Of a stretch of 64,000 bases of DNA, positions 8,212 through 16,301 are shown one piece after another. A model generated the notes under the pieces. The model worked only from the letters and a program-made list of their open reading frames with translations. It did not search any database and was not told the DNA's origin. This DNA is from Vibrio jasicida CAIM 1864 = LMG 25398 (GTDB lineage Bacteria > Pseudomonadota > Gammaproteobacteria > Enterobacterales > Vibrionaceae), in contig NZ_BAOG01000053.1 in the NCBI RefSeq assembly GCF_000400365.1, positions 186,001 to 250,000 of the forward strand, written 5' to 3'. How positions within the stretch are numbered: the stretch's first letter is position 1; every line of letters starts with the position of its first letter. A program made the position numbers and the translations under genes.

Positions 8212-9579
8212 ATGTTTGGAATATTCAAACCTAAGGCGCATATCGATCGCTTATCGTCCGATAAGATCGACGGCACCTATTCTCGCTTACGTTGGCAACT
8301 CTTCATCGGTATCTTCGTCGGTTACGCTGGCTATTATTTAGTGCGTAAAAACTTTAGCTTGGCGATGCCTTACCTTATTGAACAAGGTTTTAGCCGTGGT
8401 GACTTAGGTGTCGCTTTAGCTGCAGTTTCCATTGCTTACGGTTTATCAAAATTCTTAATGGGCAGTGTTTCTGACCGCTCTAACCCTCGTTATTTCTTAA
8501 GTGGCGGTCTGTTAATGTCTGCGCTTGTGATGTTCTGCTTCGGCTTTATGCCTTGGGCTACGGGCAGCATTACCGCGATGTTTATTCTATTGTTCCTAAA
8601 CGGTTGGTTCCAAGGTATGGGATGGCCTGCCTGTGGTCGAACCATGGTTCACTGGTGGTCACGTAAAGAACGTGGCGAGATCGTATCGGTTTGGAACGTG
8701 GCGCATAACGTAGGTGGTGGTTTAATTGGTCCACTATTTATTCTTGGTCTTTGGGCATTTAACGACGATTGGCGCACCGCTTTCTATGTTCCTGCATTTT
8801 TTGCCACGCTCGTAGCTGTCTTTATTTGGTTCACGGTAAGAGATACACCTCAATCTTGTGGTCTTCCGCCAATTGAAGAGTATAAAGACGACTACCCAGA
8901 CGATTACGACAAGTCTCATGAGAAAGAAATGAGTGCGAAGGAGATTTTCTTCAAGTATGTCTTTTCTAATAAATTGTTGTGGTCAATTGCGATCGCGAAC
9001 GCGTTTGTTTACCTGATCCGCTACGGTGTGTTGGACTGGGCTCCAGTGTATTTAAAAGAAGCAAAAGACTTCTCAGTAGATAAATCTTCTTGGGCTTACT
9101 TCCTATACGAGTGGGCTGGCATTCCTGGCACGTTATTGTGTGGTTGGATTTCTGACAAAGTGTTTAAAGGTCGACGCGCCCCTGCTGGCATCTTATTTAT
9201 GGTTCTTGTCACGGTTGCGGTGCTTGTTTACTGGTTTAACCCAGCAGGTAATCCAGCCGTCGATATGATGGCGCTGGTGGCTATCGGTTTCTTGATTTAC
9301 GGCCCAGTGATGTTGATTGGTTTGTATGCACTAGAGCTTGCTCCTAAAAAAGCGGCGGGTACTGCCGCTGGCTTGACCGGGTTATTCGGATACTTAGGTG
9401 GCGCTGTTGCTGCGAACGCTATTCTTGGTTACACCGTTGACCACTTCGGTTGGGATGGTGGGTTCATCATTCTTGTCGGGTCTTGTATTACCTCTATTAT
9501 CTGCTTGATTTACGCTTTCTTGGGTGAACGCGCTCATCACGAACAAAAAGCTCGTGAGAAAGAAGCATTGGCGTCATAA
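8212..9579 (+). CDS. glpT: Glycerol-3-phosphate:phosphate antiporter
   Basis: The 455-residue major facilitator of the organophosphate:phosphate antiporter family has 12 membrane segments. I chose ATG 8212 because GAGG at 8203-8206 is well spaced and the protein then opens MFGIFKPKAHI, like E. coli GlpT (452 residues). Family features visible are YYLVRKNFSLAMP in helix 1 and NGWFQGMGWPACGRTMVHWW in helices 4-5. It takes up glycerol 3-phosphate for GlpD. glpQ follows 53 bases later, probably in the same operon. Confidence 0.95.
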   Translation: MFGIFKPKAHIDRLSSDKIDGTYSRLRWQLFIGIFVGYAGYYLVRKNFSLAMPYLIEQGFSRGDLGVALAAVSIAYGLSKFLMGSVSDRSNPRYFLSGGLLMSALVMFCFGFMPWATGSITAMFILLFLNGWFQGMGWPACGRTMVHWWSRKERGEIVSVWNVAHNVGGGLIGPLFILGLWAFNDDWRTAFYVPAFFATLVAVFIWFTVRDTPQSCGLPPIEEYKDDYPDDYDKSHEKEMSAKEIFFKYVFSNKLLWSIAIANAFVYLIRYGVLDWAPVYLKEAKDFSVDKSSWAYFLYEWAGIPGTLLCGWISDKVFKGRRAPAGILFMVLVTVAVLVYWFNPAGNPAVDMMALVAIGFLIYGPVMLIGLYALELAPKKAAGTAAGLTGLFGYLGGAVAANAILGYTVDHFGWDGGFIILVGSCITSIICLIYAFLGERAHHEQKAREKEALAS

Positions 9580-9632
9580 AACATTAAAGGGGCGGTGGAA
9601 TACTGCTCCTTCAATAAGTTAAGGAAAGAACA

Positions 9633-10688
9633 ATGAAAACAACGTCAATTTGCATGACGATTCTCGCTCTCGGCATTTCAGCTGGAGCGGTTGCACAACC
9701 GCTTGTTATCGCGCACCGAGGAGCATCGGGTTATCTGCCAGAACATACGTTAGAAGCAAAAGCTCTTGCGTATGCAATGAAGCCGGACTACATCGAGCAA
9801 GATGTGGTGATGACCAAAGACGATCAACTCGTCGTATTGCATGATCATTACCTCGATCGCGTGACCGATGTGGCTGAGCGATTCCCAGACCGTGCTCGTA
9901 AAGATGGTCGCTACTACGCGATTGATTTCACTTTGGAAGAAATCAAATCATTGCGAGTCACTGAAGGCTTTAACATCGATGATAAAGGTAACAAGGTTGC
10001 TGGTTATCCGACACGATTCCCAATGTGGAAATCAGATTTTACCGTTCCTACTTTTGCGGAAGAGATTGAGTTGATCCAAGGTTTAAATAAAACACTGGGT
10101 TATGACATCGGTATCTACCCAGAAATTAAAGCGCCTTGGTTCCATCGCCATGAAGGTAAAGACATCTCAAAAGCGGTGCTTAACGTTTTAAAGCAGTACG
10201 GTTACGACTCACAAGACGACAAAGTGTATCTTCAGTGTTTTGATGCGAATGAGCTTCAACGCATCAACAGTGAGCTCATGCCTGCAATGGACATGGATTT
10301 AAAGCTCGTTCAGCTCATGGCTTACACCTACTGGAACGAGACCATGGAGTACAAAGGCGACAAGGCAACACCATACAGTTATGACTGGATGTTTGAAGCC
10401 AATGGTATGAAGAAGGTCGCGGAATACGCGGAAGGGATCGGTCCTTGGAAGCCAATGTTGGTGGATGAAAAATCAACCAAGGATAACATCATCATCAAAC
10501 CTTTGATGAAAGCGGCAAAAGACGCGGGCTTACAAGTACACCCTTATACTTTCCGAGCGGACCCTGGGCGTATTCCTGCTTACACCGACAGCTTCGATGG
10601 GATGATGGACATCTTCTACAATCAGGTGAAAGTGGATGGTTTGTTTACTGATTTCCCTGATAAAGCGGTGAACTTTCTGAACAAGTAA
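9633..10688 (+). CDS. glpQ: Periplasmic glycerophosphodiester phosphodiesterase
   Basis: The 351-residue protein has a signal peptide (about 1-21, cleaved near AVAQ). It hydrolyses glycerophosphodiesters to glycerol 3-phosphate plus an alcohol in the periplasm, supplying GlpT. GDPD-domain motifs are IAHRGASGYLPEHT (catalytic His/Arg and metal ligand Glu), EQDVVMTKDDQLVVLHD, and the C-terminal GLFTDFPD. Length matches E. coli GlpQ (358). A ribosome site AAGGAAAG lies just upstream of the ATG. Confidence 0.95.
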   Translation: MKTTSICMTILALGISAGAVAQPLVIAHRGASGYLPEHTLEAKALAYAMKPDYIEQDVVMTKDDQLVVLHDHYLDRVTDVAERFPDRARKDGRYYAIDFTLEEIKSLRVTEGFNIDDKGNKVAGYPTRFPMWKSDFTVPTFAEEIELIQGLNKTLGYDIGIYPEIKAPWFHRHEGKDISKAVLNVLKQYGYDSQDDKVYLQCFDANELQRINSELMPAMDMDLKLVQLMAYTYWNETMEYKGDKATPYSYDWMFEANGMKKVAEYAEGIGPWKPMLVDEKSTKDNIIIKPLMKAAKDAGLQVHPYTFRADPGRIPAYTDSFDGMMDIFYNQVKVDGLFTDFPDKAVNFLNK

Positions 10689-10773
10689 AGTTCTAAAAAA
10701 CTGAGTGTTTGAAACGCTCAGTATTACGTCACACGCCATGTCGTAACAATAGGCTCTCATTGAGCAATCATTA

Positions 10774-10808
10774 TCCCTCAACAGTGACTCTCCTGTTGGG
10801 GGATTTTT
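10774..10808 (+). terminator. terminator after glpTQ
   Basis: The 10-bp stem CCCTCAACAG/CTGTTGGGGG is followed by ATTTTT. A weaker hairpin CTGAGTG/CGCTCAG without a T run lies before it at 10701-10721. Confidence 0.85.
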
Positions 10809-11171
10809 ATATGTATGGAACACGATCAACACCTTTTACTTCTCTTTCATTGCTCCCGCTGTGTATGCATTCCCATTGTTCTTGATTTGCAGATGCTAAA
10901 TATTCACACCACCGATATGGTTACTATACAGGGGTATTGTAAATTGGTGCCCTTTGCTAATGCCATTGTGGAGAAGACTGTGTTCCATTGGCTTAGTTTG
11001 CCCTTTCAGCTTGCCGCTTAAGTCTTGCTTCACATGTCGGTTCGTAGCTCCAAATTCTTAGGCGGCCTTTTCTTTTGAACAAAGCGATCCCGACGGCAAT
11101 TCATTCGCTGATAAGCCGAGCATTAGTGCGCAATACGATCATGAATAATAAAAGACTTAATAGGACATGAC
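10809..11171. other. intergenic stretch without supported gene
   Basis: An open frame of 68 codons exists on plus, but it has no ribosome site and an unnatural, Cys/His-rich composition, so I do not call it. The segment just before 11172 is AT-rich (about 11140-11165) and probably carries the promoter of the next gene. Confidence 0.4.
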
Positions 11172-11438
11172 ATGAGACTAGTACTTGCCATTCTAATTCC
11201 TTGGCTGCAATTTTTTACTATTGGCCGTTATTGGGCGGGAGTAATTTGTTTGTTATTGCAGATTACTTTGGTTGGTTGGTTGCCCGCTGCCATTTGGTCT
11301 GTATACGCATTAGTTAATTACGAAACGGATAAAAAAATCGAGAAGCTAGCTGCAGAGAGAGATGGTCCAGAGGCGTTCTCAAATTACGCACGAAAAGCGC
11401 CAGCGTCTTCGGATCAAGATGGTGGTGGAGACGAGTAG
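11172..11438 (+). CDS. YqaE/Pmp3-like small membrane protein
   Basis: The 88-residue protein has two hydrophobic segments (about 3-32 and 35-50) and a charged cytoplasmic tail ending in an acidic DQDGGGDE. The pattern of two helices with a central RYWAG turn and a GWLPAAIWSVYALVNY second helix resembles the YqaE/Pmp3 family of stress-linked membrane proteolipids. The tail is longer than in typical members (about 50-60 residues). The stop codon directly abuts the next gene's GTG, so the two are cotranscribed. Confidence 0.65.
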   Translation: MRLVLAILIPWLQFFTIGRYWAGVICLLLQITLVGWLPAAIWSVYALVNYETDKKIEKLAAERDGPEAFSNYARKAPASSDQDGGGDE

Positions 11439-12086
11439 GTGTTTCCGTCGAATAAAGGTAAGCCTTATTTCTGGGGGGGCTTACTATTGAGTTGTTTTGG
11501 GTTTGCTTCTAGTGCACAAGCAGAGCTCACGATTCAAGAAGCGGTCGATTTGTGGATCTTGGATGGCGCAGAGTTCCGTCAGATGGTGAAATGCTCTCCG
11601 CAAGCGCAGTTGAACAACGGTGTGCAGCAAATCTATTACGACTCGTCATCTTGTGTATTGAGCGAACTGGCAACTTATGCGTTGGCAAAAGAGTGTTTTG
11701 GAGATGCGAAGGCTCAGCGCGTCAATATTCTGGATGCCGCGGATAAATCGAAAGTGATGTCTTTTGATATCAACGCTGCCAGCTGTTCATTATTAGAGAA
11801 AAAAACTGGTCAAAAGAAATCGAATCCAGCGCCACCACCAAAACCATCTCTACCATCGACATCAAACTCTAAGGCTTATGTTGTTCAGCTCTACTCTGGC
11901 GTTAAGCCTCCGAACAAGGTATTTGCACAATGTGCGACTGCACCTTTATATGAGCACCATATTCACGGCTCGTACTATTTGTTTAGTGACGTGTATTTCA
12001 AATACTCGGAAGCAAAGCAATTCATGGATCACTTAAAGTACGAATGCCCTGATTTATCGATGTGGATTCGTCCGATAAAGCGCTAG
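11439..12086 (+). CDS. Secreted protein of unknown function, possibly SPOR-like C-terminus
   Basis: The 215-residue protein starts at a GTG immediately after the previous stop, with GGTGGTGGAG as ribosome site. It has a signal peptide ending about ASSAQA (residue 28). A Cys-containing N-terminal domain is followed by a proline-rich linker (about 128-143) and a C-terminal domain starting AYVVQLYSG, which is reminiscent of SPOR domains that bind denuded glycan. That likeness is weak and only visual. It is translationally coupled to the Pmp3-like gene. Confidence 0.7.
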   Translation: MFPSNKGKPYFWGGLLLSCFGFASSAQAELTIQEAVDLWILDGAEFRQMVKCSPQAQLNNGVQQIYYDSSSCVLSELATYALAKECFGDAKAQRVNILDAADKSKVMSFDINAASCSLLEKKTGQKKSNPAPPPKPSLPSTSNSKAYVVQLYSGVKPPNKVFAQCATAPLYEHHIHGSYYLFSDVYFKYSEAKQFMDHLKYECPDLSMWIRPIKR

Positions 12087-12101
12087 TTAAGACTGATAAT
12101 T

Positions 12102-12138
12102 AAAAAATCCCCCAACAGTTTCCTGCTGGGGGATTTTT
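12102..12138. terminator. bidirectional terminator
   Basis: The stem TCCCCCAACAG/CTGCTGGGGGA (one mismatch) has A-rich and T-rich flanks on either side. It resembles the terminator at 10774 and can serve the secreted-protein gene on plus and dapD transcripts on minus. Confidence 0.8.
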
Positions 12139-12157
12139 CGTAGGGCTAATTCACTGC

Positions 12158-12320
12158 AATACCCAAATGACTTCAAGATGCTCCCAAAGGGCTAGTTGTC
12201 TTGGCTTTCATGCTTTGTTAACGAGCTTTGATTTAGACTGACTAGATCTTCAACTCGTTGCCGCGTCTGTAAGCCAAGTCAGCCTCGCTGAATCAAGCAT
12301 CTCGAGGTTATTTGGGTATT
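12158..12320. repeat. MITE-like repeat, short copy
   Basis: The ends are inverted: ATACCCAAATGACTTCAAGATGC at 12159-12181 against GCATCTCGAGGTTATTTGGGTAT at 12297-12319. It shares the internal CTCCCAAAGGGC, CCGCGTCT and CAAGTCAG blocks with the copy at 35224-35490 but lacks about 105 bp of that copy's left interior. It starts four bases past the dapD stop, on the downstream side. No ORF lies inside. Confidence 0.8.
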
Positions 12321-12324
12321 CTTA

Positions 12325-13356
12325 TTAGTTGTTTTTATGCAGTTCGCTGTTCAGTTCAACCGCGCTCTTGTTTGCAAGACACTCGATTTGACCTGTTACA
12401 GAGTTACGACGGAACAGTAGGTCAGACACACCAGCAAGATCGCGTGCTTTCACTACTTCTACTTCTTGACCAGCAGAATCTAGCATGCGCACTTTAGAAC
12501 CAGCAGTTACGTACAGACCTGATTCGATAGTACAACGGTCACCCATTGGGAAGCCAAGACCTGCGTTCGCGCCTAGTAGAGAGTTTTCACCGATAGAAAC
12601 CACCACTTTGCCGCCGCCAGAAAGCGTACCCATGATAGATGCGCCGCCGCCGATGTCAGAGCCGTTACCAACCACTACGCCAGCAGAGATACGACCTTCA
12701 ACCATGCTCACGCCAGTTGTACCTGCGTTGAAGTTGATGAAGCCTTCGTGCATTACCGTTGTGCCTTCGCCAACGTGTGCGCCAAGACGTACGCGAGAAG
12801 TGTCAGCGATACGAACGCCAGTTGGTACCACGTAGTCCACCATTTTAGGGAATTTGTCTACGCAATCTACGCTTAGTGCACGACCCGCTAGGCGAGCTTC
12901 GATTTGACGCTCTGCTAGTTCAGGTAGGTCGATTGGACCTTCGTTAGTCCATGCGATGTTGTGTAGTAGACCGAAGATGCCGTCTAGTACCGTGCCGTGT
13001 GGTTGAACTAGGCGGTTAGAGATAAGTTGAAGTTTTAGGAAACCTTCAGCAACGCTTTGTGGCTGCTCGTCAGTGGCAAGAATAACCAGTACAAGTGGTT
13101 GTGCTGATTCTGCTGCTTTTGCTGCGAATGATGCGTTTGCAGCATCGCCGTTTGCTTCAAATGCTGCTGCCAGTTCTGCGCTTTGTGCTGCAGAGATCTC
13201 GATAGCTTGGTTGCCTTGCTCGTAACCTGCTACTGCTGCTAGTGCGTTAACAAGCGCTTCGCTTGGGTTAAGAACTGGGTTTGGGAAAAACGCTTCGATG
13301 ATTTTGCCGTCGCGGTTTTTAGTTGCCGTACCAAAGGCTAGAGAGAAGAAAGCCAT
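12325..13356 (-). CDS. dapD: 2,3,4,5-tetrahydropyridine-2,6-dicarboxylate N-succinyltransferase
   Basis: The 343-residue enzyme succinylates tetrahydrodipicolinate in the lysine/diaminopimelate pathway. The C-terminal half shows left-handed beta-helix hexapeptide repeats (about 180-280, for example GAHVGEGTTVMHEGF and GGGASIMGTLSGGG). This is the long DapD type found in vibrios and pseudomonads, not the 274-residue E. coli type. The ATG at 13356 (MAFFSLAFGT) is preceded by GGAGAT. A further upstream in-frame ATG gives an unlikely extension. Confidence 0.93.
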   Translation of the reverse strand: MAFFSLAFGTATKNRDGKIIEAFFPNPVLNPSEALVNALAAVAGYEQGNQAIEISAAQSAELAAAFEANGDAANASFAAKAAESAQPLVLVILATDEQPQSVAEGFLKLQLISNRLVQPHGTVLDGIFGLLHNIAWTNEGPIDLPELAERQIEARLAGRALSVDCVDKFPKMVDYVVPTGVRIADTSRVRLGAHVGEGTTVMHEGFINFNAGTTGVSMVEGRISAGVVVGNGSDIGGGASIMGTLSGGGKVVVSIGENSLLGANAGLGFPMGDRCTIESGLYVTAGSKVRMLDSAGQEVEVVKARDLAGVSDLLFRRNSVTGQIECLANKSAVELNSELHKNN

Positions 13357-13561
13357 AGTTGATCTCCATGTGTTGAGTCTTGTGTCCCGTCTGTTCACTG
13401 ACAAGAAATAATTAAGTTGTCAGTCATCATAAAGAGAGTGTTCGGGAGTTTAAAGAGGGGAAATGGAGAAAGTCCGTAGATGGATACCTTTTGTCTTTTT
13501 AGAGATATGTTTGTCTGATGAGAAATGTGTCGCAAATCATTGATTAACTATCAAGGCAACA

Positions 13562-13592
13562 AAAATAAGGGGAGGACCGAAGTCACTCCCCC
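13562..13592 (-). terminator. terminator after the GGGtGRT gene
   Basis: The minus-strand stem GGGGAG/CTCCCC is followed by TTATTTTT. It lies about 55 bases beyond the stop codon at 13646. Confidence 0.75.
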
Positions 13593-13645
13593 TACACTGG
13601 GTTTGTTGGATTTACTGGCTTTGGATAGTAAAGCGATAAATCGAC

Positions 13646-14629
13646 TTAGAGGCTTAGCTCACCGACCTCTACTGCAAGTGCAACCGTTGCACCTACCATT
13701 GGATTGTTGCCCATACCGATGAAGCCCATCATCGCTACGTGTGCTGGTACTGAAGAGCTACCCGCGAATTGCGCATCGGCGTGCATGCGACCCATGGTAT
13801 CGGTCATACCGTAGGATGCAGGACCTGCCGCCACATTATCTGGGTGTAGAGTACGACCAGTACCACCACCTGATGCCACAGAGAAGTAAGGCATGCCTTC
13901 ACGGTTACGTTCCGCTTTGTAGATACCTGCTACAGGGTGTTGGAAGCGAGTCGGGTTGGTTGAGTTACCTGTGATGCTCACATCCACTTGTTCTTTATGC
14001 ATGATAGCCACGCCTTCACGTACATCGTCTGCACCGTAGCAAAGGATCTCACCACGTGGACCTTGGGAGAAACGGCGACGTTCTATTTCCACTAACTCAC
14101 CAGTTTGGTAGTTGTATTGAGTACGTACGTAAGTGAAACCATTGATGCGTGAGATTAGGTAAGCGGCGTCTTTACCCAAACCATTTAGGATCACTTTCAA
14201 CGGATTTTTGCGTGATTTGTTCACGTTCAGTGCGATTTTGATTGCGCCCTCTGCCGCTGCGAATGACTCATGGCCCGCAAGGAAAGCGAAACAGCCACTT
14301 TCTTCATTCAATAGACGAGCCGCCAATTCACCGTGACCGATACCCACTTGGCGTTGCTCTGCCACGCTGCCTGGTTTTGTGCAGGCTTGAAGGCCTTCAC
14401 CGATGATGTTTGCAGCTTCTTCCGCTGTTTTTGCACCGCGGAAAATCGCCAAAGCAGTGCCCAGTGTGTAGGCATCTGCAGCGCTTTCAAACGCGATAGG
14501 TTGAGTGTCCATCACCAGCGCTTTAGGGTCGATATCACGATCCATACAGTATTGATAAGCCTCTTCCAGAGAAGAAAGTTGCATTTCGTCTAATGTGCGA
14601 CGTACAGATTCAGTAATTGGAGTGTTCAT
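13646..14629 (-). CDS. GGGtGRT-family protein
   Basis: The 327-residue cytoplasmic protein carries the family-naming motif GGGTGRT at residues 254-260, followed by LHPDNVAAGP. Other conserved-looking segments are GIGHGELAARLLNE (about 96-109), AGHESFAAAEGAI (118-130) and GFIGMGNNPMVGATVA near the end. No biochemical function is established that I know of. It lies 23 bases after the NifU-like gene on the same strand, and this pairing recurs in bacteria to my recollection. A role in iron-sulfur or metal-centre biology is inference from the partner. Confidence 0.85.
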   Translation of the reverse strand: MNTPITESVRRTLDEMQLSSLEEAYQYCMDRDIDPKALVMDTQPIAFESAADAYTLGTALAIFRGAKTAEEAANIIGEGLQACTKPGSVAEQRQVGIGHGELAARLLNEESGCFAFLAGHESFAAAEGAIKIALNVNKSRKNPLKVILNGLGKDAAYLISRINGFTYVRTQYNYQTGELVEIERRRFSQGPRGEILCYGADDVREGVAIMHKEQVDVSITGNSTNPTRFQHPVAGIYKAERNREGMPYFSVASGGGTGRTLHPDNVAAGPASYGMTDTMGRMHADAQFAGSSSVPAHVAMMGFIGMGNNPMVGATVALAVEVGELSL

Positions 14630-14652
14630 AATCTCTTTCCTCTAGGTGGCAA

Positions 14653-15345
14653 TTATTGTTGGCGTGGGTTAATAGTAGTTACGGCTTCGTCAAAACGACC
14701 GTAAGTCCCCGTTGCTTTGTCTGCGGCTTCTGCAGCAGATACGCCTTCGTTGATGGCTTTCATCATCTTGCCTAGGTTGAGATATTGGTAACCAATCACT
14801 TCTTTGTTTTCGTCTAGCGCGAGTTTTGTTACGTAGCCTTCAGCTAACTCCATGTAACGCACGCCTTTTGCTTTAGTTGAGTAACTAGTACCCACTTGGC
14901 TACGTTGAGTTTGACCAAGGTCTTCCAGTGCCGCACCAATTTCCAAGCCGCCTTCAGAGAAAGCAGATTGAGTACGACCGTAGACAAATTGAAGGAAGAT
15001 TTCGCGCATCGCGACGTTGATAGCATCACATACCAAATCGGTATTCAGTGCTTCAAGAATGGTTTTGCCAGTTAGGATTTCTGCGGCCATCGCGGCTGAT
15101 TGAGTCATGCCTGAACAGCCGATCGTTTCGATCAAAGCTTCTTCGATGATGCCGTTTTTGACGTTAAGGGTCAGTTTTGCTGCGCCTTGTTGAGGAGCAC
15201 AAGCACCAACACCGTGGCTAAGACCAGAAATCGCGATAACGTCTTTTGGATTGATCATTGCGCCTTCAACAGGGATCGGTGCAGATGCATGAAGATCGCC
15301 GCGTTGAATCGGGCACATTGATTGGATTTCGTGTGAGTATTGCAT
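14653..15345 (-). CDS. NifU/IscU-like iron-sulfur cluster scaffold protein
   Basis: The 230-residue protein, from ATG 15345 (MQYSHEIQSM; GGGAAAA upstream), has Cys11, Cys49 (GVGACAPQ), Cys77 (IGCSGMTQSAA) and Cys106. The GCSG-x-TQSAAMAAEILTGK segment parallels the GCG-x-AxASSS...GK segment of IscU/NifU, and Cys49/77/106 match the three-cysteine scaffold layout. Sequence beyond about 150 is extra relative to IscU (128 residues). It is the first gene of a two-gene unit with the GGGtGRT protein and is preceded by a long structured leader with a fluoride-riboswitch-like aptamer. Confidence 0.85.
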   Translation of the reverse strand: MQYSHEIQSMCPIQRGDLHASAPIPVEGAMINPKDVIAISGLSHGVGACAPQQGAAKLTLNVKNGIIEEALIETIGCSGMTQSAAMAAEILTGKTILEALNTDLVCDAINVAMREIFLQFVYGRTQSAFSEGGLEIGAALEDLGQTQRSQVGTSYSTKAKGVRYMELAEGYVTKLALDENKEVIGYQYLNLGKMMKAINEGVSAAEAADKATGTYGRFDEAVTTINPRQQ

Positions 15346-15543
15346 AATGTTTTCCCAGTGTACGATATCCGGCATATTGGTCAGACTCAACGGCGTTGAC
15401 TGCTCTTATTCGCTCCATCAGATAGAAAAACTATGTTCAGGAGGCTCACGCGTTTGTCGCCTTGTTGAGTTAACAACTATTTTGGATATCTTTTTAATTT
15501 TTGAGAAAACAGGAGCGGGGTTGGAGAAGAGTTGAATTGCTCA

Positions 15544-15615
15544 CTACAGAACTCTTGCTTTCACAATATAGGTGAAAGCATTTCCAACAGGGCTGACCTG
15601 TTTTCGTTTCTGTAG
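15544..15615 (-). promoter_or_regulatory. structured leader (possible expression platform) after the riboswitch
   Basis: On minus, CTACAGAA at the aptamer's 3' edge can pair with TTCTGTAG downstream (8 bp, plus 15608-15615 with 15544-15551). This encloses two hairpins, AACAGG/CCTGTT (15586-15602) and GCTTTCAC/GTGAAAGC (15557-15579). The closing stem abuts the aptamer pseudoknot strand, as expected for a switching element. No T run follows, so simple intrinsic termination is not evident. Confidence 0.5.
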
Positions 15616-15674
15616 GAGTCATTAGCTTTAAAGCGGTTCGAATCTTTCGATTCCGGTGGCACCCCATCACCGTG
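15612..15674 (-). ncRNA. fluoride (crcB-type) riboswitch aptamer
   Basis: Read on minus, CGGTGATGGGGTGCCACCG forms P1 with a G-rich loop. An extra hairpin follows (GAATC-GAAA-GATTC), then AACCGCTTTAAAGC (P2) and TAATGACTCCTAC. The loop GGGGT can pair with ACTCC to make the pseudoknot. The order P1, optional hairpin, AACC, P2, (T)RATGACTCCTAC is the fluoride riboswitch consensus as I remember it. A promoter lies immediately upstream, placing the start of RNA at the aptamer, and the downstream genes are the NifU-like/GGGtGRT pair. Confidence 0.8.
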
Positions 15675-15681
15675 CCCATTT

Positions 15682-15711
15682 AGATTAGATCTAAGTCACA
15701 CTAATCTGCAA
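15682..15711 (-). promoter_or_regulatory. promoter of the riboswitch-NifU-like unit
   Basis: On minus, TTGCAG (-35, plus 15706-15711) and TAATCT (-10, plus 15682-15687) are separated by 18 bp. The predicted start is near 15675, the first base of the aptamer. Confidence 0.55.
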
Positions 15712-15789
15712 CATGAAATTTAGAGCAATTTGGGATATTAAATCGGTTCTTTATATTCTCAGAGATATATAGCGATAAATGCAACGCAT

Positions 15790-15821
15790 AAAAAAACGCC
15801 GCATTATGTGACGTTTTTTCT
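15790..15821 (-). terminator. weak terminator after yebG
   Basis: AAAAAACG and CGTTTTTT flank a 13-base loop and can pair, with a T run on minus. The stem is A/T-rich, so confidence is modest. It lies about 15 bases past the yebG stop. Confidence 0.45.
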
Positions 15822-15836
15822 AAACAAGTGAGAGGC

Positions 15837-16136
15837 TTATGCAGCGTCTTCTTGCTCGCTATCTTCTTCAACAGCTTCAAGCTTCTTTGCTTTTTTTGGT
15901 GCAGGTTTACGTTTTGCACCTAGAGCGTAAAGCACTTCTTCTTTGTTTTGCGCAAGGTACATTGCAAGATCTTCTTGCTTACCTTCGTCTTCTAGAAGTT
16001 CACTCTTACTTAGCAGTGAGAATAACTCGTCCGCCATATCCAGCATTTTGTCGTATGCGTCAGCTTCCGCTTTAGAGGTAAAAGTCATTTTCTCTTCTCC
16101 ATTGCGTTCTACCACGTACTTGACGATTACAGCCAT
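15837..16136 (-). CDS. yebG: YebG family SOS-induced protein
   Basis: The 99-residue protein aligns by eye with E. coli YebG over its N-terminal 50 residues (MAV-VKYVV-R-GEEKM-FTSK-EADAYDKMLD). A lysine-rich segment (about 75-86) and an acidic tail follow. YebG is a DNA-damage-inducible protein of unknown mechanism. A near-consensus LexA box lies 34 bases upstream, which fits SOS control. Confidence 0.92.
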   Translation of the reverse strand: MAVIVKYVVERNGEEKMTFTSKAEADAYDKMLDMADELFSLLSKSELLEDEGKQEDLAMYLAQNKEEVLYALGAKRKPAPKKAKKLEAVEEDSEQEDAA

Positions 16137-16169
16137 GGTTGGTCCTCTAAGTTAATTTGTTAAATTTTA

Positions 16170-16189
16170 TACTGGCTTTTTATACAGTT
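16170..16189 (-). promoter_or_regulatory. LexA (SOS) box of yebG
   Basis: TACTGGCTTTTTATACAGTT fits CTG-N10-CAG with AT-rich interior. It lies 34-53 bp before the yebG start, overlapping the expected promoter. Confidence 0.8.
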
Positions 16190-16301
16190 TTTGACCAGTT
16201 AAGTCTAGCGACAAGCCTCAGAATGAGAGCCGTGTACAACTAAGTGACCAGCATTTGAACTATCTGCATTGAACTATCTCCCGTGAACGACCCATCTCGA
16301 A

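Noticed and set aside
10701..10721. CTGAGTG/CGCTCAG hairpin as glpQ terminator
   Set aside because: No T run follows. The hairpin at 10774-10808 with TTTTT is the better terminator.
10815..11021. 68-codon open frame
   Set aside because: No ribosome site, Cys/His-rich odd composition, and no recognisable motif. Treated as chance.
15629..15660. GGTTCGAATC resembles a tRNA T-arm
   Set aside because: No acceptor, D-arm or anticodon arm lies around it. On the opposite strand it is the extra hairpin of the riboswitch-like aptamer.
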